Origin: Mesobacterium_A hydrothermale
GTDB lineage: Bacteria > Pseudomonadota > Alphaproteobacteria > Rhodobacterales > Rhodobacteraceae
Length of the DNA: 60,451 nt
Assembly: GCF_035818635.1 (NCBI RefSeq)
Contig: NZ_JAYLLH010000027.1
Span: forward strand, 1 to 60,451
Direction of reading: 5' to 3'
Shown here: in pieces, positions 32,880-40,707 of the stretch
How positions within the stretch are numbered: position 1 is the first letter of the stretch
How the letters are laid out: every line of letters starts with the position of its first letter
Notes under the pieces: model-generated
Told to the model about the DNA's origin: nothing
Database searches by the model: none
Seen by the model: the letters and a program-made list of their open reading frames with translations, nothing else
Position numbers and translations under genes: made by a program

Positions 32880-33830
32880 ATGCGTTTCGATCAACGTCAC
32901 CTGCTGGGGATCGAACATCTGCGCCCCGACGAGATCACGACGCTGCTGGATCTGGCCGACAAATATGTCGAACTGAACCGCCGCCGCGACAAGCATTCCC
33001 GCACCCTGGCCGGGCTGACGCAGATCAACATGTTCTTCGAAAACTCGACCCGCACGCAGTCCAGTTTCGAACTGGCCGGCAAGCGGCTGGGCGCGGATGT
33101 GATGAACATGTCGATGCAGGCGTCCAGCATCAAGAAGGGCGAAACCCTGATCGACACCGCGCTGACACTGAACGCGATGCACCCCGACCTGCTGGTCGTG
33201 CGGCACCCGCATTCCGGCGCGGTCGACCTGCTGGCGCAAAAGGTCAACTGCGCGGTGATCAACGCCGGTGACGGACGCCACGAACACCCCACACAGGCAC
33301 TGCTGGATGCGCTGACGATCCGCCGCGCCAAGGGCCGCATTCACCGTCTGAACATCGCGATCTGCGGCGACATCGCCCACAGCCGCGTGGCGCGGTCGAA
33401 CCTGCTGCTGTTGGGCAAGATGGAAAACCGCGTGCGCCTGATCGGTCCGCCGACGCTGATGCCCAACCGGATCGGCGACTTCGGGGTCGAGGTCTATGAC
33501 GATATGCGCGAGGGTCTGAAAGACGTGGACGTCGTCATGATGCTGCGGCTTCAGAAGGAACGTATGGACGGCGGGTTCATCCCGTCGGAACGCGAATATT
33601 TCCATCGCTTTGGACTGGATGCCGAAAAGCTGTCCCATGCCAAGGACGACGCCATCGTGATGCACCCCGGACCAATGAACCGCGGCGTCGAAATCGACGG
33701 CACGCTGGCCGACGACATCAACCGCAGCGTGATCCAGGAACAGGTGGAAATGGGTGTCGCCGTGCGCATGGCCGCGATGGATCTTCTGGCCCGCAACCTG
33801 CGCGCCAGCCCCAAGGAGGTGATGGTATGA
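32880..33830 (+). CDS. pyrB: aspartate carbamoyltransferase catalytic chain
   Basis: This 316-residue enzyme is the first committed step of pyrimidine synthesis, making carbamoyl-aspartate. The carbamoyl-phosphate loop STRT is at 56-59 in FFENSTRTQSSFE, and HPTQALLDALTI lies near 137. No regulatory pyrI chain is adjacent. The next-but-three gene is a metal-site-deficient dihydroorotase, the arrangement known for class A ATCases, where PyrB needs PyrC' for assembly. AAGGAG precedes the ATG, and the stop overlaps the next gene by 4 bases (ATGA). Confidence 0.97.
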   Translation: MRFDQRHLLGIEHLRPDEITTLLDLADKYVELNRRRDKHSRTLAGLTQINMFFENSTRTQSSFELAGKRLGADVMNMSMQASSIKKGETLIDTALTLNAMHPDLLVVRHPHSGAVDLLAQKVNCAVINAGDGRHEHPTQALLDALTIRRAKGRIHRLNIAICGDIAHSRVARSNLLLLGKMENRVRLIGPPTLMPNRIGDFGVEVYDDMREGLKDVDVVMMLRLQKERMDGGFIPSEREYFHRFGLDAEKLSHAKDDAIVMHPGPMNRGVEIDGTLADDINRSVIQEQVEMGVAVRMAAMDLLARNLRASPKEVMV

Positions 33831-34381
33831 GCGACCGGATGGACATCCGTGAAAGTGACGCCGGCATTGTCCGGGTCTTCCACCTTGACCTGCCACCCGA
33901 GGCGATCGAACGCTTCACCGTGCAGGCCGGTACCGGGGAATGGCCGCTTTTGTACGGGCTGGGCGCAAAGAAACTCAGCGCCAGCTTCATCGACGTGGTG
34001 CGCATCCGCGACCTGGAAGACATGCCGCTGACCAGCTACCTGCACCAGGCCCACGGCATCCCCGAAGACCAGCTGCGCGACAATGCCGGGCAGTTGAACC
34101 GGTTGCGCGGGCATGTCCTGATCCTGCCCAGCCAGGCCTTCGCCCATACCGCTCAATCGCTGACCATCCGCACCCCGCTGCGCTGGGTCGGCACGTTCCA
34201 GGAAATCAGACCGACCCGCGCCAAGGCGCCGCTGCGGTCGAAATCGGCCCGGGGCAGCATCGGCGGCGGCAGGGCCTCGGCCAGGTCCGGACCCGGCCTG
34301 CCGATTGTCAAACTGGCGCTGGCGGCAATGGCCACGGTGGTGATCCTGGGGATTGCCGCCGTTTACCTGGCCGGGGGCTGA
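33827..34381 (+). CDS. unknown protein with C-terminal membrane anchor, in pyr operon
   Basis: This 184-residue protein has a soluble domain of about 125 residues (FHLDLPPEAIERFTVQ, DVVRIRDLEDMPLTSYL), then an Arg/Ser/Gly-rich linker (about 132-158) and one C-terminal membrane helix (about 162-182). It therefore appears tail-anchored with the domain in the cytoplasm. I do not recognise the fold. ATGA overlap with pyrB and a 3-base gap to the next gene make it part of the pyrimidine operon. Confidence 0.7.
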   Translation: MSDRMDIRESDAGIVRVFHLDLPPEAIERFTVQAGTGEWPLLYGLGAKKLSASFIDVVRIRDLEDMPLTSYLHQAHGIPEDQLRDNAGQLNRLRGHVLILPSQAFAHTAQSLTIRTPLRWVGTFQEIRPTRAKAPLRSKSARGSIGGGRASARSGPGLPIVKLALAAMATVVILGIAAVYLAGG

Positions 34382-34384
34382 GCC

Positions 34385-34912
34385 ATGGCACAGGCTCCCG
34401 ACGGCTGGGACGGCATTCTTGACCCGAACGAAACGATCCTGTGGCAGGGTCGCCCCGATGCGGGGTTGAACATCGGTCCGGCCAATATCCTGACCGCCGT
34501 TTTCGGCACGTTCTTTTCGGGCTTCGCGCTGTTTTGGATGATCATGGCCATGCAGGCGGGCGGCGCTTTCTGGATGTTCGGCCTGATCCACTTTTCCGTG
34601 GGCATCGGAATCGTCGTCACTGCGCTGTTCGGCACGGCCTTTGTGCGGCGGCACACCTGGTACACGCTGACAGACCGACGCGCCTTTATCGCGACCAACA
34701 TGCCGGTGATCGGGCGCAAGCTCAAAAGCTATCCGATCACCGGTGACACCGTGCTGGAATTTGACGATGCCGACCTGCCCAGCATCTGGTTCGCACAGGA
34801 CTATCGCCGCACCAAGCGCGGCCACCGCACGGTCAAGCGCGGCTTCGAGCGGCTGCCCGACGCCCGCACCGTCTATCAATCCATGCGTGACATTCAGCGA
34901 AAGGCCGGTTGA
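34385..34912 (+). CDS. PH-like (DUF304-type) membrane protein
   Basis: This 175-residue protein starts with a short PDGWDGILDPNETILWQGRPD segment, the usual opening of bacterial PH-like (YdbS/DUF304-type) proteins. Two membrane helices (about 36-60 and 63-83) follow, then a PH-like beta-rich domain (WYTLTDRRAFIATNMPVIG...). The function is unknown. The stop overlaps the next start (TGATG). Confidence 0.75.
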   Translation: MAQAPDGWDGILDPNETILWQGRPDAGLNIGPANILTAVFGTFFSGFALFWMIMAMQAGGAFWMFGLIHFSVGIGIVVTALFGTAFVRRHTWYTLTDRRAFIATNMPVIGRKLKSYPITGDTVLEFDDADLPSIWFAQDYRRTKRGHRTVKRGFERLPDARTVYQSMRDIQRKAG

Positions 34913-35286
34913 TGAAATTCACCCCTGACCGCCAAACCTATATCCGGTCCAACACCCGGCTTGCTGCCGGGGCCATGGTCATCGGGGTGCTGGCCCTTTG
35001 GCTCATGGGGGATCCCCATGTCTGGACCGGAGCCATCGGCGGGCTGGCGGCCATCGCGCTGCGCGGCTGGTACCTGATGGACGAAGCGCTGGCCGAAGAA
35101 TGGGAACTGGCGGACGGTCGGTTGACCTGCGCCAACGGCCGGATCATCGCGCTGGCCGAGATCGAAAAGGTCCGCACCATGTGGGGCCTGGTGCAGGTCG
35201 TGACCAAATCCGGCGACAAATACCTTCTCAAGAACATGCCCGACCCGGAACGCGTGGCGTCGGCCATCGACGCCGCCCGGCGCTAG
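34912..35286 (+). CDS. second small PH-like membrane protein
   Basis: This 124-residue protein has two helices (about 15-31 and 34-54) and a small beta-rich C-terminal domain (WELADGRLTCANGRIIAL, then WGLVQVVTKSGDKYLLK) that looks like a second PH-type module. It overlaps the preceding gene by 1 base and is 19 bases from pyrC'. The two neighbouring PH-like proteins may form a complex, which is an inference from the layout. Confidence 0.7.
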   Translation: MKFTPDRQTYIRSNTRLAAGAMVIGVLALWLMGDPHVWTGAIGGLAAIALRGWYLMDEALAEEWELADGRLTCANGRIIALAEIEKVRTMWGLVQVVTKSGDKYLLKNMPDPERVASAIDAARR

Positions 35287-35305
35287 CGGCAGACAGGACA
35301 GTTCC

Positions 35306-36604
35306 ATGACCTCTACCCTTCTTGACAACGCCCGCCTGGTCGACCCCGAAGCCGGTACGATCACCCCGGGCGCCGTGCTGATCGAAGCCGGGAACATTAA
35401 AGAAGTATTAACGCAACCTGTTGAAAATACAGAGATGTTTCGCGCGCGAAACATCTCCGTCGTGAACTGCGGCGGCCGTTATCTGGCTCCGGGGATCGTG
35501 GACATCGGGGTAAAGGTCGGCGAACCGGGCGAACGGCACAAGGAAAGCTATGCCTCGGCCGGACGTGCCGCGGCGGCCGGCGGCGTGACCACCATTGTCA
35601 CCCGGCCCGACACCGCACCGCCCATCGACACGCCCGAAGCGCTGGAATTCATCCGCCGCCGCGCCGCCGAGGACAGCGTTGTCAACGTCGCCCACATGGC
35701 CGCGCTGACCAAGGGCCGTGACGGGCGCGAGATGACCGAGATCGGTTTCCTGATGGATGCGGGCGCGGTGGCGTTCACCGATTGCAGCCGCGTCGTCGCC
35801 GACACCAAGGTGCTCAGCCGCGCGATGACCTATGCCCGCAGCCTTGGCGCACTGATCGTGGCGCATCCGCAGGACCCGGGCCTGTCCAGGGGGGCGTGCA
35901 CCACCAGTGGCAAGTTTTCCAGCCTGCGCGGTCTGCCCGCGGTGTCGCCGATGGCCGAACGCATGGGGCTGGATCGCGATATGGCGCTGGTCGAAATGAC
36001 CGGCGTCGCCTATCACGCCGACCAGATCACCACCGCCCGTGCCCTGCCCGCGCTGGACCGCGCCAAGCGCAACGGGCTGAACGTGACCGCCGGGATCTCG
36101 ATCCATCATCTGACGCTGAACGAACTGGACGTGGCCGACTATCGCACCTTCTTCAAGGTGACGCCGCCGCTGCGGTCGGAAGACGACCGGCAAGCGGCGA
36201 TCGAGGCGGTGCGCAGCGGTCTGATCGACGTGATCTGCACCATGCACAGCCCGCAGGACGAAGAATCCAAACGCCTGCCCTTCGAAGAGGCTGCCAGCGG
36301 CGCTGTCGGGCTGGAAACCCTGCTGCCTGTCGTCCTGCGGCTGTACCACGGCGACGCGCTTGACCTGCCGACGCTGTTCCGCGCGCTGTCGCTGAACCCC
36401 GCCAAGCGGCTGGGGCTGCCCGGCGGACGGATGGCCGCGGGTGCACCCGCCGACCTGGTTCTGTTCGACCCCGACAAGCCGATCATCGTCGACCGGTTCA
36501 AGCTGCAATCCAAATCCAAGAACACGCCGTTTGACGGCGCCCGGCTTCAGGGTAAGGTCCTTGCGACCTATGTTGGCGGTAACGAAGTCTATCGGAGCGC
36601 GTGA
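35306..36604 (+). CDS. dihydroorotase-like protein PyrC', metal site lost
   Basis: This 432-residue amidohydrolase-fold protein is of the type I dihydroorotase class. The defining HxH metal motif (DxHxH) reads DIGVKVGEPG: Gly68 and Lys70 replace the two His, and Gly72 replaces the substrate Arg. The catalytic Asp of the usual TDHAPH is Met313 (CTMHSPQDEE). His187 and His267 remain. It should therefore be inactive as an enzyme and act as the structural partner of PyrB, as the PyrC' proteins of other bacteria do; a true dihydroorotase must lie elsewhere. Residues 30-54 are encoded by an unusually AT-rich stretch that holds a 26-base perfect palindrome. Confidence 0.9.
   Translation: MTSTLLDNARLVDPEAGTITPGAVLIEAGNIKEVLTQPVENTEMFRARNISVVNCGGRYLAPGIVDIGVKVGEPGERHKESYASAGRAAAAGGVTTIVTRPDTAPPIDTPEALEFIRRRAAEDSVVNVAHMAALTKGRDGREMTEIGFLMDAGAVAFTDCSRVVADTKVLSRAMTYARSLGALIVAHPQDPGLSRGACTTSGKFSSLRGLPAVSPMAERMGLDRDMALVEMTGVAYHADQITTARALPALDRAKRNGLNVTAGISIHHLTLNELDVADYRTFFKVTPPLRSEDDRQAAIEAVRSGLIDVICTMHSPQDEESKRLPFEEAASGAVGLETLLPVVLRLYHGDALDLPTLFRALSLNPAKRLGLPGGRMAAGAPADLVLFDPDKPIIVDRFKLQSKSKNTPFDGARLQGKVLATYVGGNEVYRSA
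35432..35457. repeat. 26-base perfect palindrome inside pyrC'
   Basis: The arms are GAGATGTTTCGCG and CGCGAAACATCTC. It encodes residues 43-51 (EMFRARNIS) in frame. The 35 bases before it (AACATTAAAG..., TATTAACG, GAAAATAC) are much richer in A/T than the rest of the gene. I see no second copy in this window. It may be an in-frame mobile palindromic unit or a protein-binding site. Confidence 0.75.
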
Positions 36605-37212
36605 TGCCCCCTGTTGAAAGCACTCTGACCGCTCTTGGGCTTTGGGCCCTCCTTGGGTATCTGCTGGGCTCGATCCCGTTTGGCATGGTCATCACCAAGG
36701 CGATGGGGCTGGGCAACCTGCGCCAGATCGGATCGGGCAACATCGGCGCCACCAACGTGCTGCGCACCGGCAACAAGGGCGCCGCCGCGGCGACGCTGCT
36801 GCTGGACGGCGGCAAAGGCGCGGCTGCTGTCCTGCTGGCCCGCGCCGTGGCGGGCGAGGACGCGGCGCAACTGGCCGGGCTGCTGGCGTTTCTGGGCCAC
36901 TGTTTCCCGGTCTGGCTGGGCTTCAAGGGCGGCAAGGGGGTGGCCACCTTCCTGGGCCTGATGCTTGCCCTGGCCTGGCCGGTGGGGATCGCCTGTTGCC
37001 TGACCTGGCTGGCGGCGGCCTTTGCCTCGCGCATATCGTCGGTCGGGGCATTGGTGGCGGCGCTGTCTGCGCCGGTGTGGATGCAGCTTCTGGGCTATGG
37101 CGGCGCGATGGCGCTGGCGGTGGTGCTGATGGCGGTGGTGTTCTGGCGCCACGGTGCCAACATCGCGCGGCTGCGCGCCGGGACGGAACCGAAGATCGGC
37201 AAGAAGGGCTGA
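36604..37212 (+). CDS. plsY: glycerol-3-phosphate acyltransferase PlsY
   Basis: This 202-residue inner-membrane enzyme transfers an acyl group from acyl-phosphate to glycerol-3-phosphate, the first step of phospholipid synthesis. The PlsY motifs are GSIPFGMV near 20-27, GSGNIGATNVLR near 42-53, and FKGGKGVATFLG near 106-117, with about five helices. The ATG at 36604 overlaps the pyrC' stop (TGATG). Its stop abuts the stop of the next, convergent gene, the two together reading TGATCA. Confidence 0.95.
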   Translation: MPPVESTLTALGLWALLGYLLGSIPFGMVITKAMGLGNLRQIGSGNIGATNVLRTGNKGAAAATLLLDGGKGAAAVLLARAVAGEDAAQLAGLLAFLGHCFPVWLGFKGGKGVATFLGLMLALAWPVGIACCLTWLAAAFASRISSVGALVAALSAPVWMQLLGYGGAMALAVVLMAVVFWRHGANIARLRAGTEPKIGKKG

Positions 37213-38007
37213 TCAGTCCACCGGATGCGCCACAAGCTGGTCCCGGATCAGGTCGGCCACTTCGGCGGGATGGGTGATCGGCACCATGTGACCGGCCCCT
37301 GCAATCACCACGTCGCGCGCATGGGGCATCCGCCGCACCATCGTCTGGTGAATGCCTTCGACCAGCCGGGGCGACTGCGCCCCGCGGATCAGCAGCGTGT
37401 CCTGCGTCACCGCTTCCAGCCTGCCGGGGTCCAGCACACCCAGGTGGTCGTCCAGAAACAGCCGGTCGGTTTCGCAGATCAACGGCATGTTGCGGGCAAA
37501 GCTGTCCTGCTGGTCGGGTGGCAGCTTGCCCCACGGCATCCCGCCGCCCCAGACCTTGGTGAAAGCCTCGGCCGCGGCGTGCAGTTGGCCGGCCTGGACC
37601 AGTTCCCGGATCGACACCGCCCAGCGGTGATAGGGGTCGAACACGTCAGGCAAGCTGACCTTGGCCGCCGCCATGACCACCGGCTCGATCAGGGTCAGGC
37701 CCGACACCTGCGCGGGCAATTCCTGCGTCAGACGCAACGCGACGGTGCCGCCGAAACTGTGCCCGACCAGAAAACTGCTGTCGCGCAGCAGGTCACGGGC
37801 AATCGCGGTCACCACGTCGTGAATCCCTTCCGCGGTGTCCGGCGGGGCGCTGCGTCCGTGCCCCGGCATGTCGAACGCGTCGACGGTCAGCAGATCGCCC
37901 AGCCGGTCCGCCACGCCGCGCCACACGCCGGAATGCGCCAGCCCGCAATGCAGGAATATCGCGTGCTTTGGGCCCGTACCGAAGCGGCGATGATACACCG
38001 CCCCCAT
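37213..38007 (-). CDS. alpha/beta hydrolase
   Basis: This 264-residue alpha/beta-hydrolase-fold protein has the nucleophile elbow GHSFGG near 86-91, an oxyanion-side LHCGLAHSGVW near 19-29, and the catalytic His in GAGHMVPITH near 244. A helical lid lies at about 130-190. The substrate is unknown. Its ATG overlaps the stop of the isomerase-like gene by 1 base (TAATG), so the two are co-transcribed. Confidence 0.85.
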   Translation of the reverse strand: MGAVYHRRFGTGPKHAIFLHCGLAHSGVWRGVADRLGDLLTVDAFDMPGHGRSAPPDTAEGIHDVVTAIARDLLRDSSFLVGHSFGGTVALRLTQELPAQVSGLTLIEPVVMAAAKVSLPDVFDPYHRWAVSIRELVQAGQLHAAAEAFTKVWGGGMPWGKLPPDQQDSFARNMPLICETDRLFLDDHLGVLDPGRLEAVTQDTLLIRGAQSPRLVEGIHQTMVRRMPHARDVVIAGAGHMVPITHPAEVADLIRDQLVAHPVD

Positions 38008-38609
38008 TACAGCGCCCCGGACAGGTGTGCGTCCAGATCGTCCAGCCGGTCCTGGCCCCAGAATTTTTGCCCGCTATCGACCACGACATAGAACGGTGCG
38101 CCGAAAACCCCGGCCTCGACCGCCTCTTCCAGGTTTCGGGCATAGGTTTCCGCGCCAACCAGCAGACCGCTGTCGGTCAACCCCGGATCGAACCCCGCCT
38201 GGGCCAGCGCGGCACGGATCACCGCATCGTCGGCCACGTCCTTGTCCTCGGCCCAGCAGGCGCGCAGGATCGCGTGCACCAGGGCCCCCAGATCGCCACC
38301 CCCCGCCTTTTGCGCGGCGATGATCGCATAGGACGATGGCGCGGCATTCGCCGGGAAATGCGCCGGGGTCAGGTTCAGCGGCATCCCCGACTTGCGCGAT
38401 TGCCGCGCAAGTTCCTGCGCCCGGTACTGCATCCGCGCCGGGGCCCGGTCTTTCGGGTGGGTGCCGCCCGTACGCGGGAACAACGCCAGGATATCGACCG
38501 GCTTATACGTGATCTGCGCCCCATGCCTTGCGGCGATGTTTTCCAACCGCAGCCCCGCAAGATAGGTGAACGGTGAGATCGTAGAGAAATAGTAATCAAT
38601 CTGAGCCAT
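38007..38609 (-). CDS. 2-hydroxychromene-2-carboxylate isomerase family (DsbA/GST-kappa fold)
   Basis: This 200-residue thioredoxin-fold protein has a helical insert, and the N-terminal motif YYFSTISPFTYL has Ser in place of DsbA cysteines, as in HCCA isomerase and GST kappa. Later blocks are LARQSRKSGMPLN near 70 and GVFGAPFYVVV near 170, the cis-Pro region. It is likely glutathione-dependent; the natural substrate may not be an aromatic. The ATG at 38609 has GGAGGGA upstream. The gene is divergent from prs. Confidence 0.85.
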   Translation of the reverse strand: MAQIDYYFSTISPFTYLAGLRLENIAARHGAQITYKPVDILALFPRTGGTHPKDRAPARMQYRAQELARQSRKSGMPLNLTPAHFPANAAPSSYAIIAAQKAGGGDLGALVHAILRACWAEDKDVADDAVIRAALAQAGFDPGLTDSGLLVGAETYARNLEEAVEAGVFGAPFYVVVDSGQKFWGQDRLDDLDAHLSGAL

Positions 38610-38714
38610 TTGGTCCCTCCCCGGCGCACGATGCTTTCCGGCAGGTAAGGTGCATGTTAAGGGCGTGTCAACTTCACGAATCTGTCGGACACGACGCCAT
38701 CGGAGCCTGCCACC

Positions 38715-39725
38715 ATGCCCACCGTTGTCGAACCCAAACTGATTGCCGGGAACGGCAACAAGCCCCTCGCCAATGCCATTTCGCGACGGATGTCGCTGTA
38801 CCGGGGCATGAGCGTCAAACCTGTCGATGCCCGCGTCGAACGGTTCAACGATCAGGAAATCTTTGTCGAGGTTTACGAAAACGTCCGGGGCGAGGACATG
38901 TTCATCGTCCAGTCGACGTCGAACCCGGCCAATGACAACCTGATGGAACTGCTGATCATGGCCGACGCGCTGCGCCGGTCGTCGGCGGCGCGCATCACCG
39001 CCGTGCTGCCCTATTTCGGCTACGCCCGCCAGGATCGCCGCACCAAGGCACGCACCCCGATCAGCGCCAAGCTGGTGGCGAACATGATGGTCACCGCCGG
39101 GATCGAACGGGTTCTGACGATGGACCTGCATGCGGCCCAGATTCAGGGCTTCTTCGACATCCCCGTCGACAACCTTTACGCCAGCCCGATTTTTGCGCTG
39201 GACCTGAAAACCCAGTTCAAGGACCAGATGAGCGATGTCATGGTCGTGTCGCCCGACGTCGGCGGCGTGGCCCGCGCCCGCGAATTGGCCAAGCGGATCA
39301 ACGCGCCGCTGTCGATCGTTGACAAACGCCGCGAAAAACCCGGCGAGATCGCCGAAATGACCGTGATCGGGGACGTGACCGGCAAGACCTGTATCATCGT
39401 CGACGACATCTGCGATACCGCCGGCACGCTGTGCAAAGCGGCCGAGGTGTTGTGCCAGCACGGCGCGAAAGAGGTGCACGCGTACATCACGCACGGCGTT
39501 CTGTCCGGCCCGGCCGTTGAGCGCATCACCAATTCGGTGATGAAATCGCTGGTCATCACGGATTCGATCCCGGCCACCGACGCAGTGACCGGTGCGCAGA
39601 ACATCCGCGTTCTGCCGACAGCTCCGATGTTTGCGCAGGCGATCCTGAACATCTGGAACGGCACTTCGGTGTCATCGCTGTTTGACGACGACACTCTGGG
39701 GCCGATCTACGAAGGCATCCTTTGA
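38715..39725 (+). CDS. prs: ribose-phosphate pyrophosphokinase
   Basis: This 336-residue enzyme makes PRPP from ribose-5-phosphate and ATP for nucleotide, His and Trp synthesis. The ATP-site block YARQDRRTKARTPISAKLV and the PRPP loop VDDICDTAGTL are intact, as is VVSPDVGGVARAREL. It is slightly longer than the usual 310-320 residues because of an N-terminal extension before LIAGNGNKPLA. A strong terminator follows. It lies near the pyr genes but is transcribed on its own. Confidence 0.97.
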   Translation: MPTVVEPKLIAGNGNKPLANAISRRMSLYRGMSVKPVDARVERFNDQEIFVEVYENVRGEDMFIVQSTSNPANDNLMELLIMADALRRSSAARITAVLPYFGYARQDRRTKARTPISAKLVANMMVTAGIERVLTMDLHAAQIQGFFDIPVDNLYASPIFALDLKTQFKDQMSDVMVVSPDVGGVARARELAKRINAPLSIVDKRREKPGEIAEMTVIGDVTGKTCIIVDDICDTAGTLCKAAEVLCQHGAKEVHAYITHGVLSGPAVERITNSVMKSLVITDSIPATDAVTGAQNIRVLPTAPMFAQAILNIWNGTSVSSLFDDDTLGPIYEGIL

Positions 39726-39732
39726 TCCAGTG

Positions 39733-39759
39733 AAAGCCCCGGACCTGCGCCGGGGCTTT
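39733..39759. terminator. terminator after prs
   Basis: AAAGCCCCGG - ACCTGCG - CCGGGGCTTT, a 10-bp perfect stem with a 7-base loop and T-rich continuation (TTTTGCTTT). The A-tract on the other side lets it work for the convergent lectin gene too. Confidence 0.85.
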
Positions 39760-39764
39760 TGCTT

Positions 39765-40112
39765 TCAGACGTCCCAGTCGTCGGCAAATCCAAGTTCGCC
39801 AAACGCGATCCAGGTCAGCCTGACACGCGCGACGCGGCTATCAGACCATGTCTTGAACACAAGGTCGAACCCGTCGCGCGTGATGTGTTCCGCGATGCAT
39901 TCACAGCGCAGGTTGACCGAGGTATCGGCATCCAGCATCGACATGGCGACCTGCACCACCGGGCGCGATTTGTACGGTTCCGAGAAGGTGATCGTACGGC
40001 GGCGTTCGCGGCTGCCCTGCCCCGTCCACATCGCGCCGCCGTCTTCGAATTCGGAAAAGACCAAGGCGTCGCCCTGTTCGACACCGATTGACTGGCTTGC
40101 GAACCTGCGCAT
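39765..40112 (-). CDS. H-type lectin domain protein
   Basis: This 115-residue protein is almost entirely one H-type lectin domain. It has an N-terminal SGG-like EFEDGGAMWTGQG, then RRTITFSEPYKSRPVVQVAM near 38-57 and the C-terminal TWSDSRVARVRLTWIAFG. Members form trimers that bind N-acetylgalactosamine and similar sugars. There is no signal peptide, so it appears cytosolic or is released another way. The role in bacteria is unknown. It stands alone between the prs terminator and the atp operon. Confidence 0.82.
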   Translation of the reverse strand: MRRFASQSIGVEQGDALVFSEFEDGGAMWTGQGSRERRRTITFSEPYKSRPVVQVAMSMLDADTSVNLRCECIAEHITRDGFDLVFKTWSDSRVARVRLTWIAFGELGFADDWDV

Positions 40113-40170
40113 GGCAGTCCTCCGTTAACCCGTTCCGAGTGCAGCAAAATTCCAGGGCTTTGGAAAGCGA

Positions 40171-40198
40171 AAAGGCCCCACCTCGCGGCAGGGCCCTT
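40171..40198 (-). terminator. terminator after atpC
   Basis: Read leftwards: AAGGGCCC - 12-base loop - GGGGCCTTTT, a stem with one G-G mismatch followed by four T. It lies 22 bases past the atpC stop. Confidence 0.7.
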
Positions 40199-40220
40199 GA
40201 TTTCTTGCAGTCCTGACGGA

Positions 40221-40655
40221 TCAGAGCGACGGCTGCTTCGGGTCCAGCCCGATATGGGTGCCAAGCGCCATCATGTCGGCCAGCAGCTTGGCGGCCTCGT
40301 CGACCGGGCCGGGTTCGTTGTGCTCGGCTTCCTTCGCCTGCTTGTAGGCGTGGTGAGCCTCGTCCATGATCTCGTCATAGGTGGCCTGGTCCATGTCGCC
40401 CTTGGGCAGGGCGCGTTCGGCCAGAACCGACAGGCTTTCACCGATCTGTGCGAACCCGCCGGTGACGACGAATTCCTCGGTGCCCGTGGTGGTTTCCACC
40501 TTCAGGATACCGGGGCGCAACGTGGTGATCAGCGGCGCATGGTTCGGCATCGCGGTCAGGTCGCCGTCGGCACCCGGAATCTGCACAGAGGTGACCTCTG
40601 CCGACATCAGGTTGCGTTCCGGGCTGACCAGATCGAACTTCATAGTGTCTGCCAT
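40221..40655 (-). CDS. atpC: ATP synthase F1 epsilon subunit
   Basis: This 144-residue epsilon subunit has the beta-sandwich domain MPNHAPLITTLRPG near 36-49 and a C-terminal helical region. It couples the central stalk to the c ring and can inhibit ATP hydrolysis. The ATG at 40655 has AAAGGAG upstream. It is the last gene of the atp operon and is followed by a terminator. Confidence 0.95.
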   Translation of the reverse strand: MADTMKFDLVSPERNLMSAEVTSVQIPGADGDLTAMPNHAPLITTLRPGILKVETTTGTEEFVVTGGFAQIGESLSVLAERALPKGDMDQATYDEIMDEAHHAYKQAKEAEHNEPGPVDEAAKLLADMMALGTHIGLDPKQPSL

Positions 40656-40707
40656 GGGAAACTCCTTTCAAGCCGGGGGCACGGGATGTGCCCCCGAACC
40701 GGGATGA

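Noticed and set aside
35395..35460. The AT-rich stretch of pyrC' as the edge of a horizontally acquired island
   Set aside because: It is under 80 bases, in frame, and the sequence on both sides is ordinary for the gene and operon; a local insert is more likely.
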